A stretch of 64,000 nt of DNA from assembly GCF_017814945.1 (NCBI RefSeq), contig NZ_JAGIPX010000023.1, forward strand, positions 1 through 64,000, given 5' to 3'. The translations under genes were made by a program, and so were the position numbers. Shown here piece after piece: positions 16,637 to 26,336 of this stretch (within the stretch, counting starts at the first letter, position 1; every line of letters begins with the position of its first letter). The DNA is from Paraburkholderia sp. LEh10. GTDB taxonomy: Bacteria; Pseudomonadota; Gammaproteobacteria; Burkholderiales; Burkholderiaceae. A model generated the notes under the pieces. That model saw only the letters and a list, made by a program, of their open reading frames with translations. It ran no database searches and was not told the origin of the DNA.

Positions 16637-17362
16637 TCAGGACCACAGTTCCGATACTTCGTTGTTGCGCAGGTCGAAGACGAGCACTTCCGCGTCCTGT
16701 CCGTCCGTGAACTGAAGCTGGCGCTCGTTGCGAATGCGCGCGCCATCGCCTTCGTTCAGCACGATGCCGTTCACTTTCACGCTGCCGCGTGCGACATGCA
16801 CATACGCATAGCGGTCGGCGGCGATATCGACGCTTGCCGCTTCGCTGCCGTCGAACAGACCGGCGTACACACGCGCGTCCTGACGCAATTCGAGCGAACC
16901 GTTCGCGCCGTCCGGCGAAAGCACGAGGCGCAACGTGCCGCGCTTGTCCTGCGCCGAAAAGTTCTGCTGCTGATAGCGCGGCGTCGCGTTCTTCACCGAC
17001 GGCGCAATCCAGATCTGCAGGAAGTGCACGGGATCGCTGGCCGAGTGATTGAACTCGCTATGCGCGACACCCGTGCCGGCGCTCATCAGTTGCACGTCGC
17101 CCGGGACGATTACGGAGCCCGTGCCCATCGAGTCCTTGTGCTCGAGCGCGCCTTCCAGCACGTACGAGAAGATCTCCATGTCGCGATGCGGATGCTTGCC
17201 GAAGCCGCGGCCCGGCGCCACGCGGTCGTCGTTGATCACGAGCAGGTCGGAGAAGCCGATCTGCTTCGGATCATAGTAGTTCGCAAACGAAAACGTGTGA
17301 CGCGAGCTGAGCCAGCCGTGCTCGGCGCGGCCGCGTTGATTGGCGTGTCTGATGTCGATCAT
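16637..17362 (-). CDS. Pirin family protein
   Basis: Encodes 241 residues with the two cupin domains of bacterial pirins (YhhW/YhaK type). The N-terminal metal site is visible as FGKHPHRDMEIFSYVLEG (His, His, then Glu) with a later AGTGVAHSEFNHS (His). Bacterial pirins can have quercetin 2,3-dioxygenase activity or act as redox-sensing regulators. GGAGATGGGAA before the Met at 17362 sets the start. It is cotranscribed with doxX and divergent from a LysR gene, 155 bases apart. Confidence 0.88.
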   Translation of the reverse strand: MIDIRHANQRGRAEHGWLSSRHTFSFANYYDPKQIGFSDLLVINDDRVAPGRGFGKHPHRDMEIFSYVLEGALEHKDSMGTGSVIVPGDVQLMSAGTGVAHSEFNHSASDPVHFLQIWIAPSVKNATPRYQQQNFSAQDKRGTLRLVLSPDGANGSLELRQDARVYAGLFDGSEAASVDIAADRYAYVHVARGSVKVNGIVLNEGDGARIRNERQLQFTDGQDAEVLVFDLRNNEVSELWS

Positions 17363-17517
17363 TTCCCATCTCCGTTTATTGATGCCTTTGCCTCTCGTGA
17401 CCGCGACGGCGTCGTTGTCTGAAGCAGTGATGCAAGTGTAGGTCAATCAGGGCAGCCATAATCGACGTAAAATGGGAATCACTGTCACATTGACGTTGAC
17501 AAAGGCGAACATCCCTC

Positions 17518-18408
17518 ATGCAACTGGACGATCTGAAAATCTTCGTCGCGACCGTCGACGCGCGTAACTTCACGGCGGCCGCGAACCGCCTGCAACTGTC
17601 GAAGCAGTTCGTCAGCCGCCGCGTCATGGCGCTGGAAGCGGGCCTCGGCGTGCGCCTGCTCGTGCGCAACACGCGCAAGCTCGCGGTAACGGACCTCGGC
17701 TACGAGTTCTATCAGCGCGCGTCGCGCATCCTCGGCGAAGTGGAGGATGCCGAGCAGGCGATGTCCTCGGGCCGTTCCGATCCGCGCGGGTTGCTGCGCG
17801 TCAGCGCGCCGATGTCGTTCGGCACGGTGCATCTGTCGCCGCTCGTCGCGGGGTTCTTGCGCGCGAATCCGGATGTGCGCGTCGACATGGAGCTGAGCGA
17901 CCGCGTCGTCGATGTGGTGGGCGAGGGGTTCGACATGGCGCTGCGCATCGGCACGCTCGCGGACTCCACGCTGATCGCGCAAAAGCTTGCCGAGCTACGC
18001 ATGGTGTCGTGTTGCAGTCCCGCGTATCGCAAGGCGCGCCGTCCGCCCGTGGCGCCCGCCGACCTCGCGCGTCACGCTTGCCTGCTGTATGGACAGGAGG
18101 CGCGCAGCGGCTGGGAGTACATCGTGGATGGCGCGAGCCAGACCTTCGAAGTGCGCGGCCCGCTGCGCGTGAACAACGGCGAAGTGATCCGCGACGCCGC
18201 CGTCGCGGGGCTCGGCATTGCGCGCCTGCCGGAATTCATCGTGGCCGATGCGCTTTCGAGCGGCAAGCTTGTCGAAGTGCTCGACAACTTCGTCTCGCCG
18301 CCGTTGACGCTCTATGCCGTCTATCCGCAGCACCGGCAGGCTTCCGTGACGATACGGGCGTTCACGCAGTTCTTGCGCGAGCGCTTTGCCAAAGCAATGC
18401 GCAAATAG
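17518..18408 (+). CDS. LysR-family regulator, divergent from pirin/DoxX
   Basis: Encodes 296 residues starting MQLDDLKIFVATVDARNFT. The HTH is visible at about 16-40 (AAANRLQLSKQFVSRRVMALE). The effector domain spans about 88-290. A TTGACG/TTGACA pair at about 17490-17500 could be the -35 region. The arrangement with pirin and DoxX suggests it controls them in response to an oxidised or electrophilic compound, as is common for this gene trio in Burkholderia. The ligand cannot be inferred from sequence. Confidence 0.88.
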   Translation: MQLDDLKIFVATVDARNFTAAANRLQLSKQFVSRRVMALEAGLGVRLLVRNTRKLAVTDLGYEFYQRASRILGEVEDAEQAMSSGRSDPRGLLRVSAPMSFGTVHLSPLVAGFLRANPDVRVDMELSDRVVDVVGEGFDMALRIGTLADSTLIAQKLAELRMVSCCSPAYRKARRPPVAPADLARHACLLYGQEARSGWEYIVDGASQTFEVRGPLRVNNGEVIRDAAVAGLGIARLPEFIVADALSSGKLVEVLDNFVSPPLTLYAVYPQHRQASVTIRAFTQFLRERFAKAMRK

Positions 18409-18605
18409 CGAAGGCACGCATGCTTGATCCGTCGGCCACGGTGTCCCCGACGGTCCGTCACCGCGCCAGCAGCTTTAGACGTTTTCGCAGATAATGCGCC
18501 ACCTTTGCGGGCGTGCGCGCGGAATAGGTACTTTCGCGCGTATTGATAAGGCACTAGACGCATCAGCAAAGCGGAATCAATCAGATAGACCAAAGAGGGA
18601 CAAAC

Positions 18606-18803
18606 GTGGAACCTACCGAACCGGCCGGCCGCTCGTGGCTATGGCTCATCTTGCTGATCCCCTATGTCGCGTTGCTGTGGCTGCCGTTCTATAACGACAC
18701 GCGCCCGTCATTCGCCGGCTTTCCTTTCTTTTACTGGTATCAGTTTCTGTGGGTTCCGCTCACGTCGCTGCTGATCTACGTCGTGTACCGGGGCATTAAA
18801 TGA
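18606..18803 (+). CDS. DUF3311 small membrane protein, symporter partner
   Basis: Encodes 65 residues with two hydrophobic segments (SWLWLILLIPYVALLWLPF, LWVPLTSLLIYVVY) and the DUF3311 pattern FPFFYWYQ between them. It starts with GTG at 18606, supported by GAGGG about nine bases upstream. It overlaps the sodium:solute symporter gene by four bases (ATGA). DUF3311 genes almost always precede such symporters and are thought to be small subunits, by analogy to the DUF485/ActP pair. The function is inferred from context. Confidence 0.85.
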   Translation: MEPTEPAGRSWLWLILLIPYVALLWLPFYNDTRPSFAGFPFFYWYQFLWVPLTSLLIYVVYRGIK

Positions 18804-20287
18804 GCGATATCAACCCAGTGAATCCCGTTGCGATGACGGTATTCGTCGCCTTCTTTGTCCTTGTCACCGTTCTTGGTTTCGTCGCGGCGCGCTGGAAGGC
18901 GGGCGACCTCACGCAACTGCACGAGTGGGGCCTCGGCGGCCGCCAGTTCGGCACGATCATTTCGTGGTTCCTCGTCGGCGGCGACTTCTATACGGCCTAT
19001 ACGGTGATCGCCGTGCCCGCGCTGGTCTATTCAGTGGGCGCGTATGGCTTCTTCGCGCTGCCTTATACGATCATCGTCTATCCGTTCGTGTTCGCCGTGA
19101 TGCCGAAGCTGTGGAAGATCGCTCACGCGAAAAACCACATCACGGCAGCGGACTACGTGCACGGCGAGTATGGCGGCAAATGGTTTCCCGCAGCTGTCGC
19201 GCTCACGGGCATCGTCGCGACGATGCCGTATATCGCGCTGCAACTGGTCGGCATGCAGGTCGTGATCAAGGGGCTTGGCATCACGGGCGAGGCGCCCCTC
19301 ATCATCGCGTTCGTGATTCTCGCGGTCTATACGTATACGAGCGGGCTGCGCGCGCCCGCGATGATCGCGTTCGTCAAGGACATCATGATCTATATCGTCG
19401 TTATCGCGGCGGTATGGCTGATCCCGGTGAAGCTCGGCGGCTACGGCCATGTGTTCGACGCTGCGGATACCTACTTCCAGGCGAAGGGCGGCGCGACGGG
19501 CATCATCCTGAAGCCCTCGCAGTTCACCGCGTATGCGTCACTCGCGCTGGGCTCGGCGCTCGCGGCATTCATGTATCCGCACACGATGACGGCCGTGCTG
19601 TCGTCGTCGTCGATGCAGACCGTGCGCAAGAACGCGATCTTTCTGCCCGCTTACACGCTGCTGCTCGGCCTGATCGCACTGCTCGGCTATATGGCGATTG
19701 CGGCGGGCATTCACGTCAAGTCGGCATCCGATGTCGTGCCCACGCTGTTCGGCACGCTGTTCCCGTCGTGGTTCGTGGGCTTCGCGGCCGCGGCGATCGC
19801 GATCAGCGCGCTGGTGCCCGCCGCCATCATGTCGATCGGCGCGGCCAACCTGTTCACGCGCAATCTGTGGCGTCCGCTGGTTTCGCCGGACATGGCGCCG
19901 GCTCAGGAAGCCTCGACGGCGAAAACTGTCTCGCTCGTCGTGAAGTTCGGCGCACTGCTTTTCATCGTGTTCCTGCCGACGCAATACGCAATCGACCTGC
20001 AACTGCTCGGCGGCGTATGGATTCTGCAGATCTTCCCGGCGATCGTGTTCTCGCTGTACACGCGCCGCCTGAACACGGCCGGGCTGTTTTTCGGCTGGCT
20101 GGTCGGCATCGTCGTCGGCACGGGCCTCGCGATCTCGCAGGGCCTCAAGCCCGTGTTCGCGCTGCATATCGGCGATGCGACGTGGCCGGTATATATCGGC
20201 CTGATCGCGCTCGTCGTGAACGTCGTCGTGACGTTCGTCGTGTCGATGGTCACGCCGAGCCGCGTTCACGCGCCGGCTCGCGCCTGA
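18800..20287 (+). CDS. mctP: Sodium:solute symporter, MctP-like monocarboxylate permease
   Basis: A 495-residue SSS-family transporter with about 13 membrane segments. The N-terminal EWGLGGRQFGTIISWFLVGG and ITAADYVHGEYGG blocks match the MctP subgroup, which imports lactate, pyruvate, propionate and similar acids with Na+ or H+. It is coupled by a four-base overlap to the DUF3311 gene and followed by a terminator hairpin. The substrate group is inferred from family and partner gene. Regulation is not evident: there is no two-component pair next to it. Confidence 0.82.
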   Translation: MSDINPVNPVAMTVFVAFFVLVTVLGFVAARWKAGDLTQLHEWGLGGRQFGTIISWFLVGGDFYTAYTVIAVPALVYSVGAYGFFALPYTIIVYPFVFAVMPKLWKIAHAKNHITAADYVHGEYGGKWFPAAVALTGIVATMPYIALQLVGMQVVIKGLGITGEAPLIIAFVILAVYTYTSGLRAPAMIAFVKDIMIYIVVIAAVWLIPVKLGGYGHVFDAADTYFQAKGGATGIILKPSQFTAYASLALGSALAAFMYPHTMTAVLSSSSMQTVRKNAIFLPAYTLLLGLIALLGYMAIAAGIHVKSASDVVPTLFGTLFPSWFVGFAAAAIAISALVPAAIMSIGAANLFTRNLWRPLVSPDMAPAQEASTAKTVSLVVKFGALLFIVFLPTQYAIDLQLLGGVWILQIFPAIVFSLYTRRLNTAGLFFGWLVGIVVGTGLAISQGLKPVFALHIGDATWPVYIGLIALVVNVVVTFVVSMVTPSRVHAPARA

Positions 20288-20297
20288 AGCACATCAC

Positions 20298-20334
20298 GGC
20301 TGAACCCGCCCGCGCACGCGGCGCGGGTTCGGCC
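20298..20334 (+). terminator. Terminator-like hairpin after the symporter gene
   Basis: A 12-bp stem, 20298-20309 / 20323-20334, with one G-U pair and a GC-rich loop, then a moderately T-rich stretch (GTTGTTCTCTCC). It begins 10 bases after the mctP stop. Confidence 0.65.
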
Positions 20335-20474
20335 GTTGTTCTCTCCGGCCGGGCTTTCCAGTCTGGCCACCCGCGTGGCCGTCCATTACCGCAAATCGCG
20401 CAAGTCGCGCAAAACGCCTGTACGTCCACGCTGTTTTGGTAGGATGCAGCCTTTTCTGCCGATGGTGCGTTAGC

Positions 20475-22952
20475 GTGGGACGGTCGATACTGTCGTTTCT
20501 CCGAAAAGTGTTACTTGGGGCATGGGCCCACGTGAAGCCGCTCGCGATGCGCGCGGCGCAGCGTGTGCGCCATCCGACGCGGCGCGGCGTCGCGTTGTCG
20601 ATCGCCGCCATTCCCGTGCTCGTGCTGCTTTATGTGCTGATCATGATCCCGTTCACGCCGGGCATCGGAGACATCCGCAAGGCGAAGATCGAACAGCCTG
20701 CGCGGATCTACTCGGACGATGGCAAGCTGCTCGCCGAATACAAGCCGACCAACCGCGTGTGGATGAAGCTGTCCGACATCTCGCCGCACGTCGTCGATGC
20801 ATTGATTTCGACGGAAGATCACCGCTTTTACGAGCATCACGGCATCGACTTCAAGCGCACGGCAGGGGCGGCGCTGCATACCTTTTCCGGCGACCGCCAG
20901 GGCGGCTCGACGATCACGCAGCAGCTCGCGCGCAATCTCTATCCCGATGATATCGGCCGCGCGCCGACGCTCACACGCAAGATCAAGGAAGCGATTACGG
21001 CATTCAAGATCGAGGCCGTCTATACGAAGAGCGAGATTCTCGAAACCTATCTGAACACGGTGCCGTTTCTCTACAACGCGTACGGCATCGAAATGGCGGC
21101 GCGGACCTATTTCGACAAGTCCGCCGACAACCTCACCGTGCTCGAAAGCGCGACGCTCATTGGCATGCTGAAGGGCAACAGCTACTACAACCCGGTGATC
21201 AATCCCGAGCGCGCGCTCGACAGGCGCAACATCGTGCTCGCACAGATGGTGAAATACGGCCGTCTCACGCCTGCGCAATTCAACTCGCTCAAAGGCAAGC
21301 CGCTGCGCATCGACTTCGAGCGGCAGACGGAGCCGCCCGGTCCCGCGCCGCACTTCGCGCAGCAGTTGAAAAAATGGCTGATCGCATGGGCCGACGCGAA
21401 CGACTACAACATCTATTCGGACGGCCTCGTCGTGCGCACGACGATCGACGCGCGCCTGCAAGGCATGGCGACCCAGGCGCTGATGTTCCAGGGCAACCAG
21501 TTGCAGTCGATTGCGAATGCAGCATGGAATGCGCGCGGCGCGTGCTCCGGGCACAAGGATCTGTTCGACGCGTTCATTCGCGAGACGCCCGAATTCCACA
21601 GCGCGAAAGATTCAGGCATGAGCGACGAAGATGCGCTCAAGCATCTGTCGTCGGACCGCGCGTTCATGAAGTCGCTGTGCGATAGCAAGACGCGCGTGCA
21701 GGCGGCGTTCGTCGCGATGGACCCGCGCAATGGCCAGATCAAGGCATGGGTCGGCAGCCGCGACTTCACGCAGGACCCGTACGATCACGTTTCGCAGGCG
21801 CGCCGCCAGCCGGGTTCGACGTTCAAGCCCTTCGTCTATGGCGCGGCTTTTGAACAAGGCGCAAAGCCCGACGATACGTTCCCTGATCAGGCCGTCGAAA
21901 TTCCGCTGGCAGGCGGCGAAGTCTGGAAACCCAACGACGAAGACGCGCCCAGTGGCCGCCCGATCACGCTGCGCGACGGCCTTGCCTACTCGCGCAATCG
22001 GATCACCGCGCAATTGATGGAGTCCGTCGGGCCCGCGAAGGTCGCGCGACTCGCGCGCGCAATGGGCGTGCGGGAAAGCCAGCTCGACGCCGTGCCGTCG
22101 CTCGCGCTGGGCACGAGCCCTGTCACGCTGAAAGAGATGGTCTCGTCGTACGGCACGATCGCGAACGAAGGCGCCTACGTCGCACCCATGCTCGTCACGC
22201 GCATCGAGGACGCCAAGGGCGAAGTGCTCGCCGAGTTTCAGCCGGCGCATGCCGATCAGGTCATGCCCGTCGCGAGCGCGCAGACCTTGCTCGACGTGAT
22301 GCGCTCCGTCGTCAACAAGGGAACGGGCTCGGCGATCCGCACGCGCTTCGGCATACGCGCCGATGTCGCGGGCAAGACGGGCACGACGCAGGACAACGCG
22401 GACGGCTGGTTCATCCTGATGCACCCGCAACTCGTCGCGGGCGCGTGGATCGGCTTCAACGACAGCCGCGTGACGCTGCGCAGCGACTACTGGGGGCAAG
22501 GTGCGCATAGCGCGTTGCCCATCGTCGGCGATTTCTTCCAGCGCTCGCTGCGCTCGCGCCTGATCGACCCGCGCGTGAAGTTCGCGCAGGAGCCGCCGCC
22601 CGGCATGTTCGATACGTTGCGCGACAAGCTGCGCGCGTGGATGCAGCATCTCTTCCCGGCGTCGAGCACGCCTGAAACGCCCACGCCCGCGCCGCGCGCG
22701 AAGCCGCGTCCCGTGGCGCCTGCCGCGCCTGTCGTGGAGAATGCTTCGCCCGTTGCGGAGGCTTCTGCGCCGACGGATGTCGAGCCGCCGCAGATCGTCT
22801 CGCCCGCCGCATCGCAGCCGCCCATTCTGCCGTCGCCGGGGGATGCGAGCTCGGCGGCGGCAAGCGCGCCGGCCGCCGTCAATGGCGAGCCGCAAGCGCC
22901 CGCTTCACCGCCTGCCGGCAGTCCCGCAAGCGCGCCGTTATCGCAGCCCTGA
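20475..22952 (+). CDS. Class A penicillin-binding protein (PBP1-type transglycosylase/transpeptidase)
   Basis: Encodes 825 residues from GTG 20475; a TTG at 20436 is the alternative start. One membrane anchor spans about 39-60. The GT51 glycosyltransferase domain shows EDHRFYEHHG with catalytic Glu114 and GGSTITQQLARN (143-154). The transpeptidase domain carries STFK (448-451), SRN (506-508) and KTGTT (634-638). It polymerises lipid II and cross-links peptidoglycan in the periplasm. A region between about 340 and 410 is an insert relative to the minimal fold. The last ~110 residues are a Pro/Ala-rich, probably disordered tail. It is a second class A PBP rather than the mrcA copy, judging by its context. 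Confidence 0.88.
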   Translation: MGRSILSFLRKVLLGAWAHVKPLAMRAAQRVRHPTRRGVALSIAAIPVLVLLYVLIMIPFTPGIGDIRKAKIEQPARIYSDDGKLLAEYKPTNRVWMKLSDISPHVVDALISTEDHRFYEHHGIDFKRTAGAALHTFSGDRQGGSTITQQLARNLYPDDIGRAPTLTRKIKEAITAFKIEAVYTKSEILETYLNTVPFLYNAYGIEMAARTYFDKSADNLTVLESATLIGMLKGNSYYNPVINPERALDRRNIVLAQMVKYGRLTPAQFNSLKGKPLRIDFERQTEPPGPAPHFAQQLKKWLIAWADANDYNIYSDGLVVRTTIDARLQGMATQALMFQGNQLQSIANAAWNARGACSGHKDLFDAFIRETPEFHSAKDSGMSDEDALKHLSSDRAFMKSLCDSKTRVQAAFVAMDPRNGQIKAWVGSRDFTQDPYDHVSQARRQPGSTFKPFVYGAAFEQGAKPDDTFPDQAVEIPLAGGEVWKPNDEDAPSGRPITLRDGLAYSRNRITAQLMESVGPAKVARLARAMGVRESQLDAVPSLALGTSPVTLKEMVSSYGTIANEGAYVAPMLVTRIEDAKGEVLAEFQPAHADQVMPVASAQTLLDVMRSVVNKGTGSAIRTRFGIRADVAGKTGTTQDNADGWFILMHPQLVAGAWIGFNDSRVTLRSDYWGQGAHSALPIVGDFFQRSLRSRLIDPRVKFAQEPPPGMFDTLRDKLRAWMQHLFPASSTPETPTPAPRAKPRPVAPAAPVVENASPVAEASAPTDVEPPQIVSPAASQPPILPSPGDASSAAASAPAAVNGEPQAPASPPAGSPASAPLSQP

Positions 22953-22962
22953 GACAAGCTTA

Positions 22963-23784
22963 TTACTTCCCCTTGCGCTTGCGCGAAGCGGCAGAAGAGG
23001 AAGAAGCAGAAGAAGCCAGCGCAGCGGGCTCGATGATCGGATACGTGTGAGGCGTGGTATAGCGGCCTATTGGCTCGCGTCCATTGAACTTCTCGAAGTA
23101 CTCGTGCCAGTAGTTGGCCGCGGCCCAGATCGCTTCAGGACATGACGCCCTCGATTCGAGCCCCGGCGTCAGATCGAAGTTGGCGGCGGCGCAGACGGTT
23201 TCGATCATGCACGTCGATGGCAGGCCATAGTTTTCGTGCAGCGGATTCGGCGTGCGCGCCGCGCCCCACGCATAGGCGAGCCAGCGCAATACATGTTCGA
23301 GCGCATCGAGCGTCGCGCGCGACTGCCGGAAGCTGTCGACTTTTCCGACCACCTTGTCCTGCTCGACAGGCAATGCGATCACGGCGATATTCGGAAAGCG
23401 CTCCGTGTCGTCGAAATCCGTCAGCGGACGCGCGACCACGCCGTTCACGCGCGCCGCAAACTCGGGGCCTTCGGGCTGGTGCAATGGCACATGCAGCGCT
23501 TCGGCTTTCTTGAGCGTCGCGCCCGCCAGCCGGACGAGAATCGAGTCCGACCAGAACGACGGCAGCATGTCGTGGCGCAAATGCGATTGCGCAATGCGCA
23601 CGCGAAACGACAGCGTATCGCTGCCGCCCAGCAGCACGACGTAGGTCCATTCGCCGGGCCCGCCCGCTTTCATGTCGAGCACGGCGCGCTCGCCCCATGC
23701 GGTATTGCCCTCGCCGCTCTTGCGGTCGAACGGCGTGAACTGCGGATTCGATTGCGTCGTGGTCGATCGTACGATCTTGAGCAT
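22963..23784 (-). CDS. Hypothetical protein partnered with a PhoD-like phosphatase
   Basis: Encodes 273 residues with no signal peptide. It starts MLKIVRSTTTQSNPQFTPFD and ends in a low-complexity Ser/Ala stretch with a basic tail (SRKRKGK). Conserved-looking features include aromatic-rich PEAIWAAANYWHEYFEKFNG and NPLHENYGLPSTCMIE, but I do not recognise a family. It lies 28 bases downstream of the PhoD-like gene and is cotranscribed with it. A joint role is likely, nature unknown. It runs convergently against the penicillin-binding protein gene, with ten bases between the stops. Confidence 0.65.
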   Translation of the reverse strand: MLKIVRSTTTQSNPQFTPFDRKSGEGNTAWGERAVLDMKAGGPGEWTYVVLLGGSDTLSFRVRIAQSHLRHDMLPSFWSDSILVRLAGATLKKAEALHVPLHQPEGPEFAARVNGVVARPLTDFDDTERFPNIAVIALPVEQDKVVGKVDSFRQSRATLDALEHVLRWLAYAWGAARTPNPLHENYGLPSTCMIETVCAAANFDLTPGLESRASCPEAIWAAANYWHEYFEKFNGREPIGRYTTPHTYPIIEPAALASSASSSSAASRKRKGK

Positions 23785-23812
23785 GGCCGTGCCTCGTATT
23801 CTGATGTTCCCA

Positions 23813-25276
23813 TTAGCGCGAGCGCAGTTCGAAGCGCTTCGTAGATACGGATTGCGATATCGCCTTGTCGCTGGAAATGCCGTAGTAGCTGACCTGCATA
23901 TCGACGCCGCTGCCGACGCGCGTGAACGAGACGATCGCCACCTGATCGCCGCGCTGTCCGTATTCCGCATTGAGAACGAAGCGGTGATTCAGCCCGAAGC
24001 GGTCGGGCACCGGGTCGGGATCGGAATGGCGCGGCCACGGGTTGCTCTTGCCGAAAATGCCTTTGATCGAATTGGCCGCTTCTTTGGCCGTGTCGAGAAA
24101 CGGCACGCGAATCAGCCGCGACGGCGAGGCGATCACTTCATAGATCTTGATGCCCGTTTGCAGATCCTGGCCCGATGCGACGCGTCCCCAATGCACGTCG
24201 CCCGTCATGTAGACGACGGGGATGCCGTTGTCCGCGAGCTTGCCGATGGCCGTTTGCAACACATCGAATTGCGCGTAGTTCGGCATTTCGGCGTCGAATG
24301 TCTTCTTGCTCCAGTCGGTGGCGGGCGGGTCGATGAAGAGCGCCTGCCCCGACGCTAGCAGGCCGACGGCCGGCTCGCCCGCCGCGTGCGCAGCGATGAG
24401 ATCGGCGACCCACTTGTTCATTGCGTCGACGCCTTTGGGGCCCATCAGCGACGTGAACTGATTGTCGCGGTCGCAGCGCATATCGACGAACAGCATTTTC
24501 AATGGGTCGACGTTCAGGCGCACCGCGCCGCCCGCGCCGCCAGGCGCACCCCCCATCTGATAGTCCTCGTAAAGCGCGCGCGCCGTATCGCCGAGCAGCC
24601 GGCGAGACGCGTCCGTCCACGTGTCGGGTAACTGCTTTTGTGCAAACGGGTAGTTGTTCCAGAACTCGTGATCGTCGGGAATGCATACGACGGGCGCGCG
24701 CTCGAGCACCGCCTGCAGCCCCGGCACGCGCAGCGCGCCGGACAGCCAGTTCAGGTAGTACTTGTTGGCGAGCAGGTGCGCGCGCTCGGGGTTCTGGTCG
24801 GGCACGCGCTGTGTGAGCGGCTGGTCGAGATACACCTGGTCGCCCGCCAGAACGGTCAGATGCGGTTGCACCTTGATCTGCGAGACGATCGTGCCGAGCA
24901 GTCCGTCGATGTCTTCCGGTTGCGAATAGCACGACGACAGCAGGATGTTGAAGCTGCCGTCCATCAGCGTCGGCACTTCTTTCGGCAGCGAAGTACTCGC
25001 GAACTCGAACGACTCGCCGCCGGCTTCGATACGGATCTGACGCGGCCTCGATTCGTCCGGCACCTTGAAGTGCAATACGCACTGGTGATTGATGGGCTGG
25101 CCCGCGCCATCGACGCTGAAGTCGCGGATCGGAAAGAATGCGGGCGGCGCATCGGGAGCGGCGGCTTGCCGGTCGATAAAAACCTGCGGCGCGGGCGGCG
25201 CGGCTGTGCCGAACATGCCGATCCATAGTTGCAGGATGCCCGGCTCCGTGGCCTGCACGTAGCCGCTCAGCAGCAT
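23813..25276 (-). CDS. PhoD-like metallophosphatase/phosphodiesterase
   Basis: Encodes 487 residues. The metal-binding motifs of the PhoD family are present in order: LAGDQVYLDQ, CIPDDHEFWNN (DDHE) and YMTGDVHWGR (GDVH). An N-terminal beta-sandwich-like region of about 110 residues precedes them. Classical PhoD enzymes are Tat-exported alkaline phosphatases, but this one lacks any twin-arginine signal, so it is probably cytosolic. A following gene of unknown function is cotranscribed. The substrate is unknown, since some relatives cleave phosphodiesters or act on phospholipids. Confidence 0.83.
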   Translation of the reverse strand: MLLSGYVQATEPGILQLWIGMFGTAAPPAPQVFIDRQAAAPDAPPAFFPIRDFSVDGAGQPINHQCVLHFKVPDESRPRQIRIEAGGESFEFASTSLPKEVPTLMDGSFNILLSSCYSQPEDIDGLLGTIVSQIKVQPHLTVLAGDQVYLDQPLTQRVPDQNPERAHLLANKYYLNWLSGALRVPGLQAVLERAPVVCIPDDHEFWNNYPFAQKQLPDTWTDASRRLLGDTARALYEDYQMGGAPGGAGGAVRLNVDPLKMLFVDMRCDRDNQFTSLMGPKGVDAMNKWVADLIAAHAAGEPAVGLLASGQALFIDPPATDWSKKTFDAEMPNYAQFDVLQTAIGKLADNGIPVVYMTGDVHWGRVASGQDLQTGIKIYEVIASPSRLIRVPFLDTAKEAANSIKGIFGKSNPWPRHSDPDPVPDRFGLNHRFVLNAEYGQRGDQVAIVSFTRVGSGVDMQVSYYGISSDKAISQSVSTKRFELRSR

Positions 25277-25436
25277 CGAAACGCCTCGGCGGTATCGTCC
25301 ATGAGCGTCGCTTTATCGTCTTATGAAAGTTGTCTGTAATCCGTTTGAATAAGACGAGGCTAGTCGATGCAAACTGAATTGCAACCGGAAAAGATCTAAA
25401 GCATGCCGAATGGAAATGCGCGCATTGAAGCGGCGC

Positions 25437-26336
25437 TTATGCAAATCGCTCCTGCTGCAGGATACGGATCATCGAATGCGCATTGCGTTGCGCGCAATCT
25501 TCAAAGCAATTGTTGAAGACCACATGCGTGCGTCCCGAGCGTTTGGCGATCTCGCGCACGGGCACGGCGATCTCTTCCAGCTCCTGATCGCTGTAGACGT
25601 AGTTGAAGCGGCCTGCTGCCGTCGTGCTGCCGCTCCATGTATCGGCATTGCGGCCGTGCAACCGCACGATCGCGAGTTCCGATGACGTGGCTTCCCACAC
25701 GGTATGCGCGCGATTCGGCACGCCTTCGGGCGCGTCCATCACGACATGCACGAGCCCGCGCTCGCGCTCGAAGGCGAGTGTGCCTTCGCGGTGCCGATCG
25801 TCGAGCCAGCTCGCGTTGCGAAACTCGAACGCCGTCAGATACGGCTTCATCCGGTCCGCGCACTGCGCGACATGCGCGCGATCGCGCGGCGCGGTGGAGA
25901 TCCACGGCGCGAACTGGAACAGGATCGCGCCGAGCTTGCCCGCCGCCCGCAATGGCTCGACCGCCTCGAAGAAGCGCCGCCACATCTCGTCGATGATGTC
26001 GGGCGGCACGTCACGGTAGTAGAGATTCTTTTTGCCGGTCTGCGGGAGCAGCGGCTGAATGTCGGGCGGAAAGAATTTGCGCTCCGTCTGGTGCCCGGTG
26101 AACAGACGAAATGCCTTGACGTTGAATGTGAAGTCCCCGGGCGTGCGCTCGGCCCATTGCGCGCAAGTCGTCGCGCTCGGCATCGCGTAGTACGACGCAT
26201 CCACCTCGACTATCGGAAACTGGCTCGAATAGAAGCGCAGGCGCGCTTCGGCGCTCGTGCAGCCCTTTGGATAGAAGCGCCCGGATTTGATGAGCGTGGC
26301 GTCCGCCCACGACGCCGTCCCGACTTCGATCGACAT
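25437..26336 (-). CDS. DUF72 family protein
   Basis: Encodes 299 residues of the DUF72 TIM-barrel-like family: the N-terminal IEVGTASWADATLIKSGRFYP, then PIVEVDASYYAMPS, GDFTFNVKAFRLFTGH, GAILFQFAPW and TAFEFRNASW. The family is widespread in bacteria, but its enzyme activity is unknown. The Met at 26336 matches the usual start just before the first strand; the frame extends to 26369 without a ribosome site. It is monocistronic. Confidence 0.88.
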   Translation of the reverse strand: MSIEVGTASWADATLIKSGRFYPKGCTSAEARLRFYSSQFPIVEVDASYYAMPSATTCAQWAERTPGDFTFNVKAFRLFTGHQTERKFFPPDIQPLLPQTGKKNLYYRDVPPDIIDEMWRRFFEAVEPLRAAGKLGAILFQFAPWISTAPRDRAHVAQCADRMKPYLTAFEFRNASWLDDRHREGTLAFERERGLVHVVMDAPEGVPNRAHTVWEATSSELAIVRLHGRNADTWSGSTTAAGRFNYVYSDQELEEIAVPVREIAKRSGRTHVVFNNCFEDCAQRNAHSMIRILQQERFA

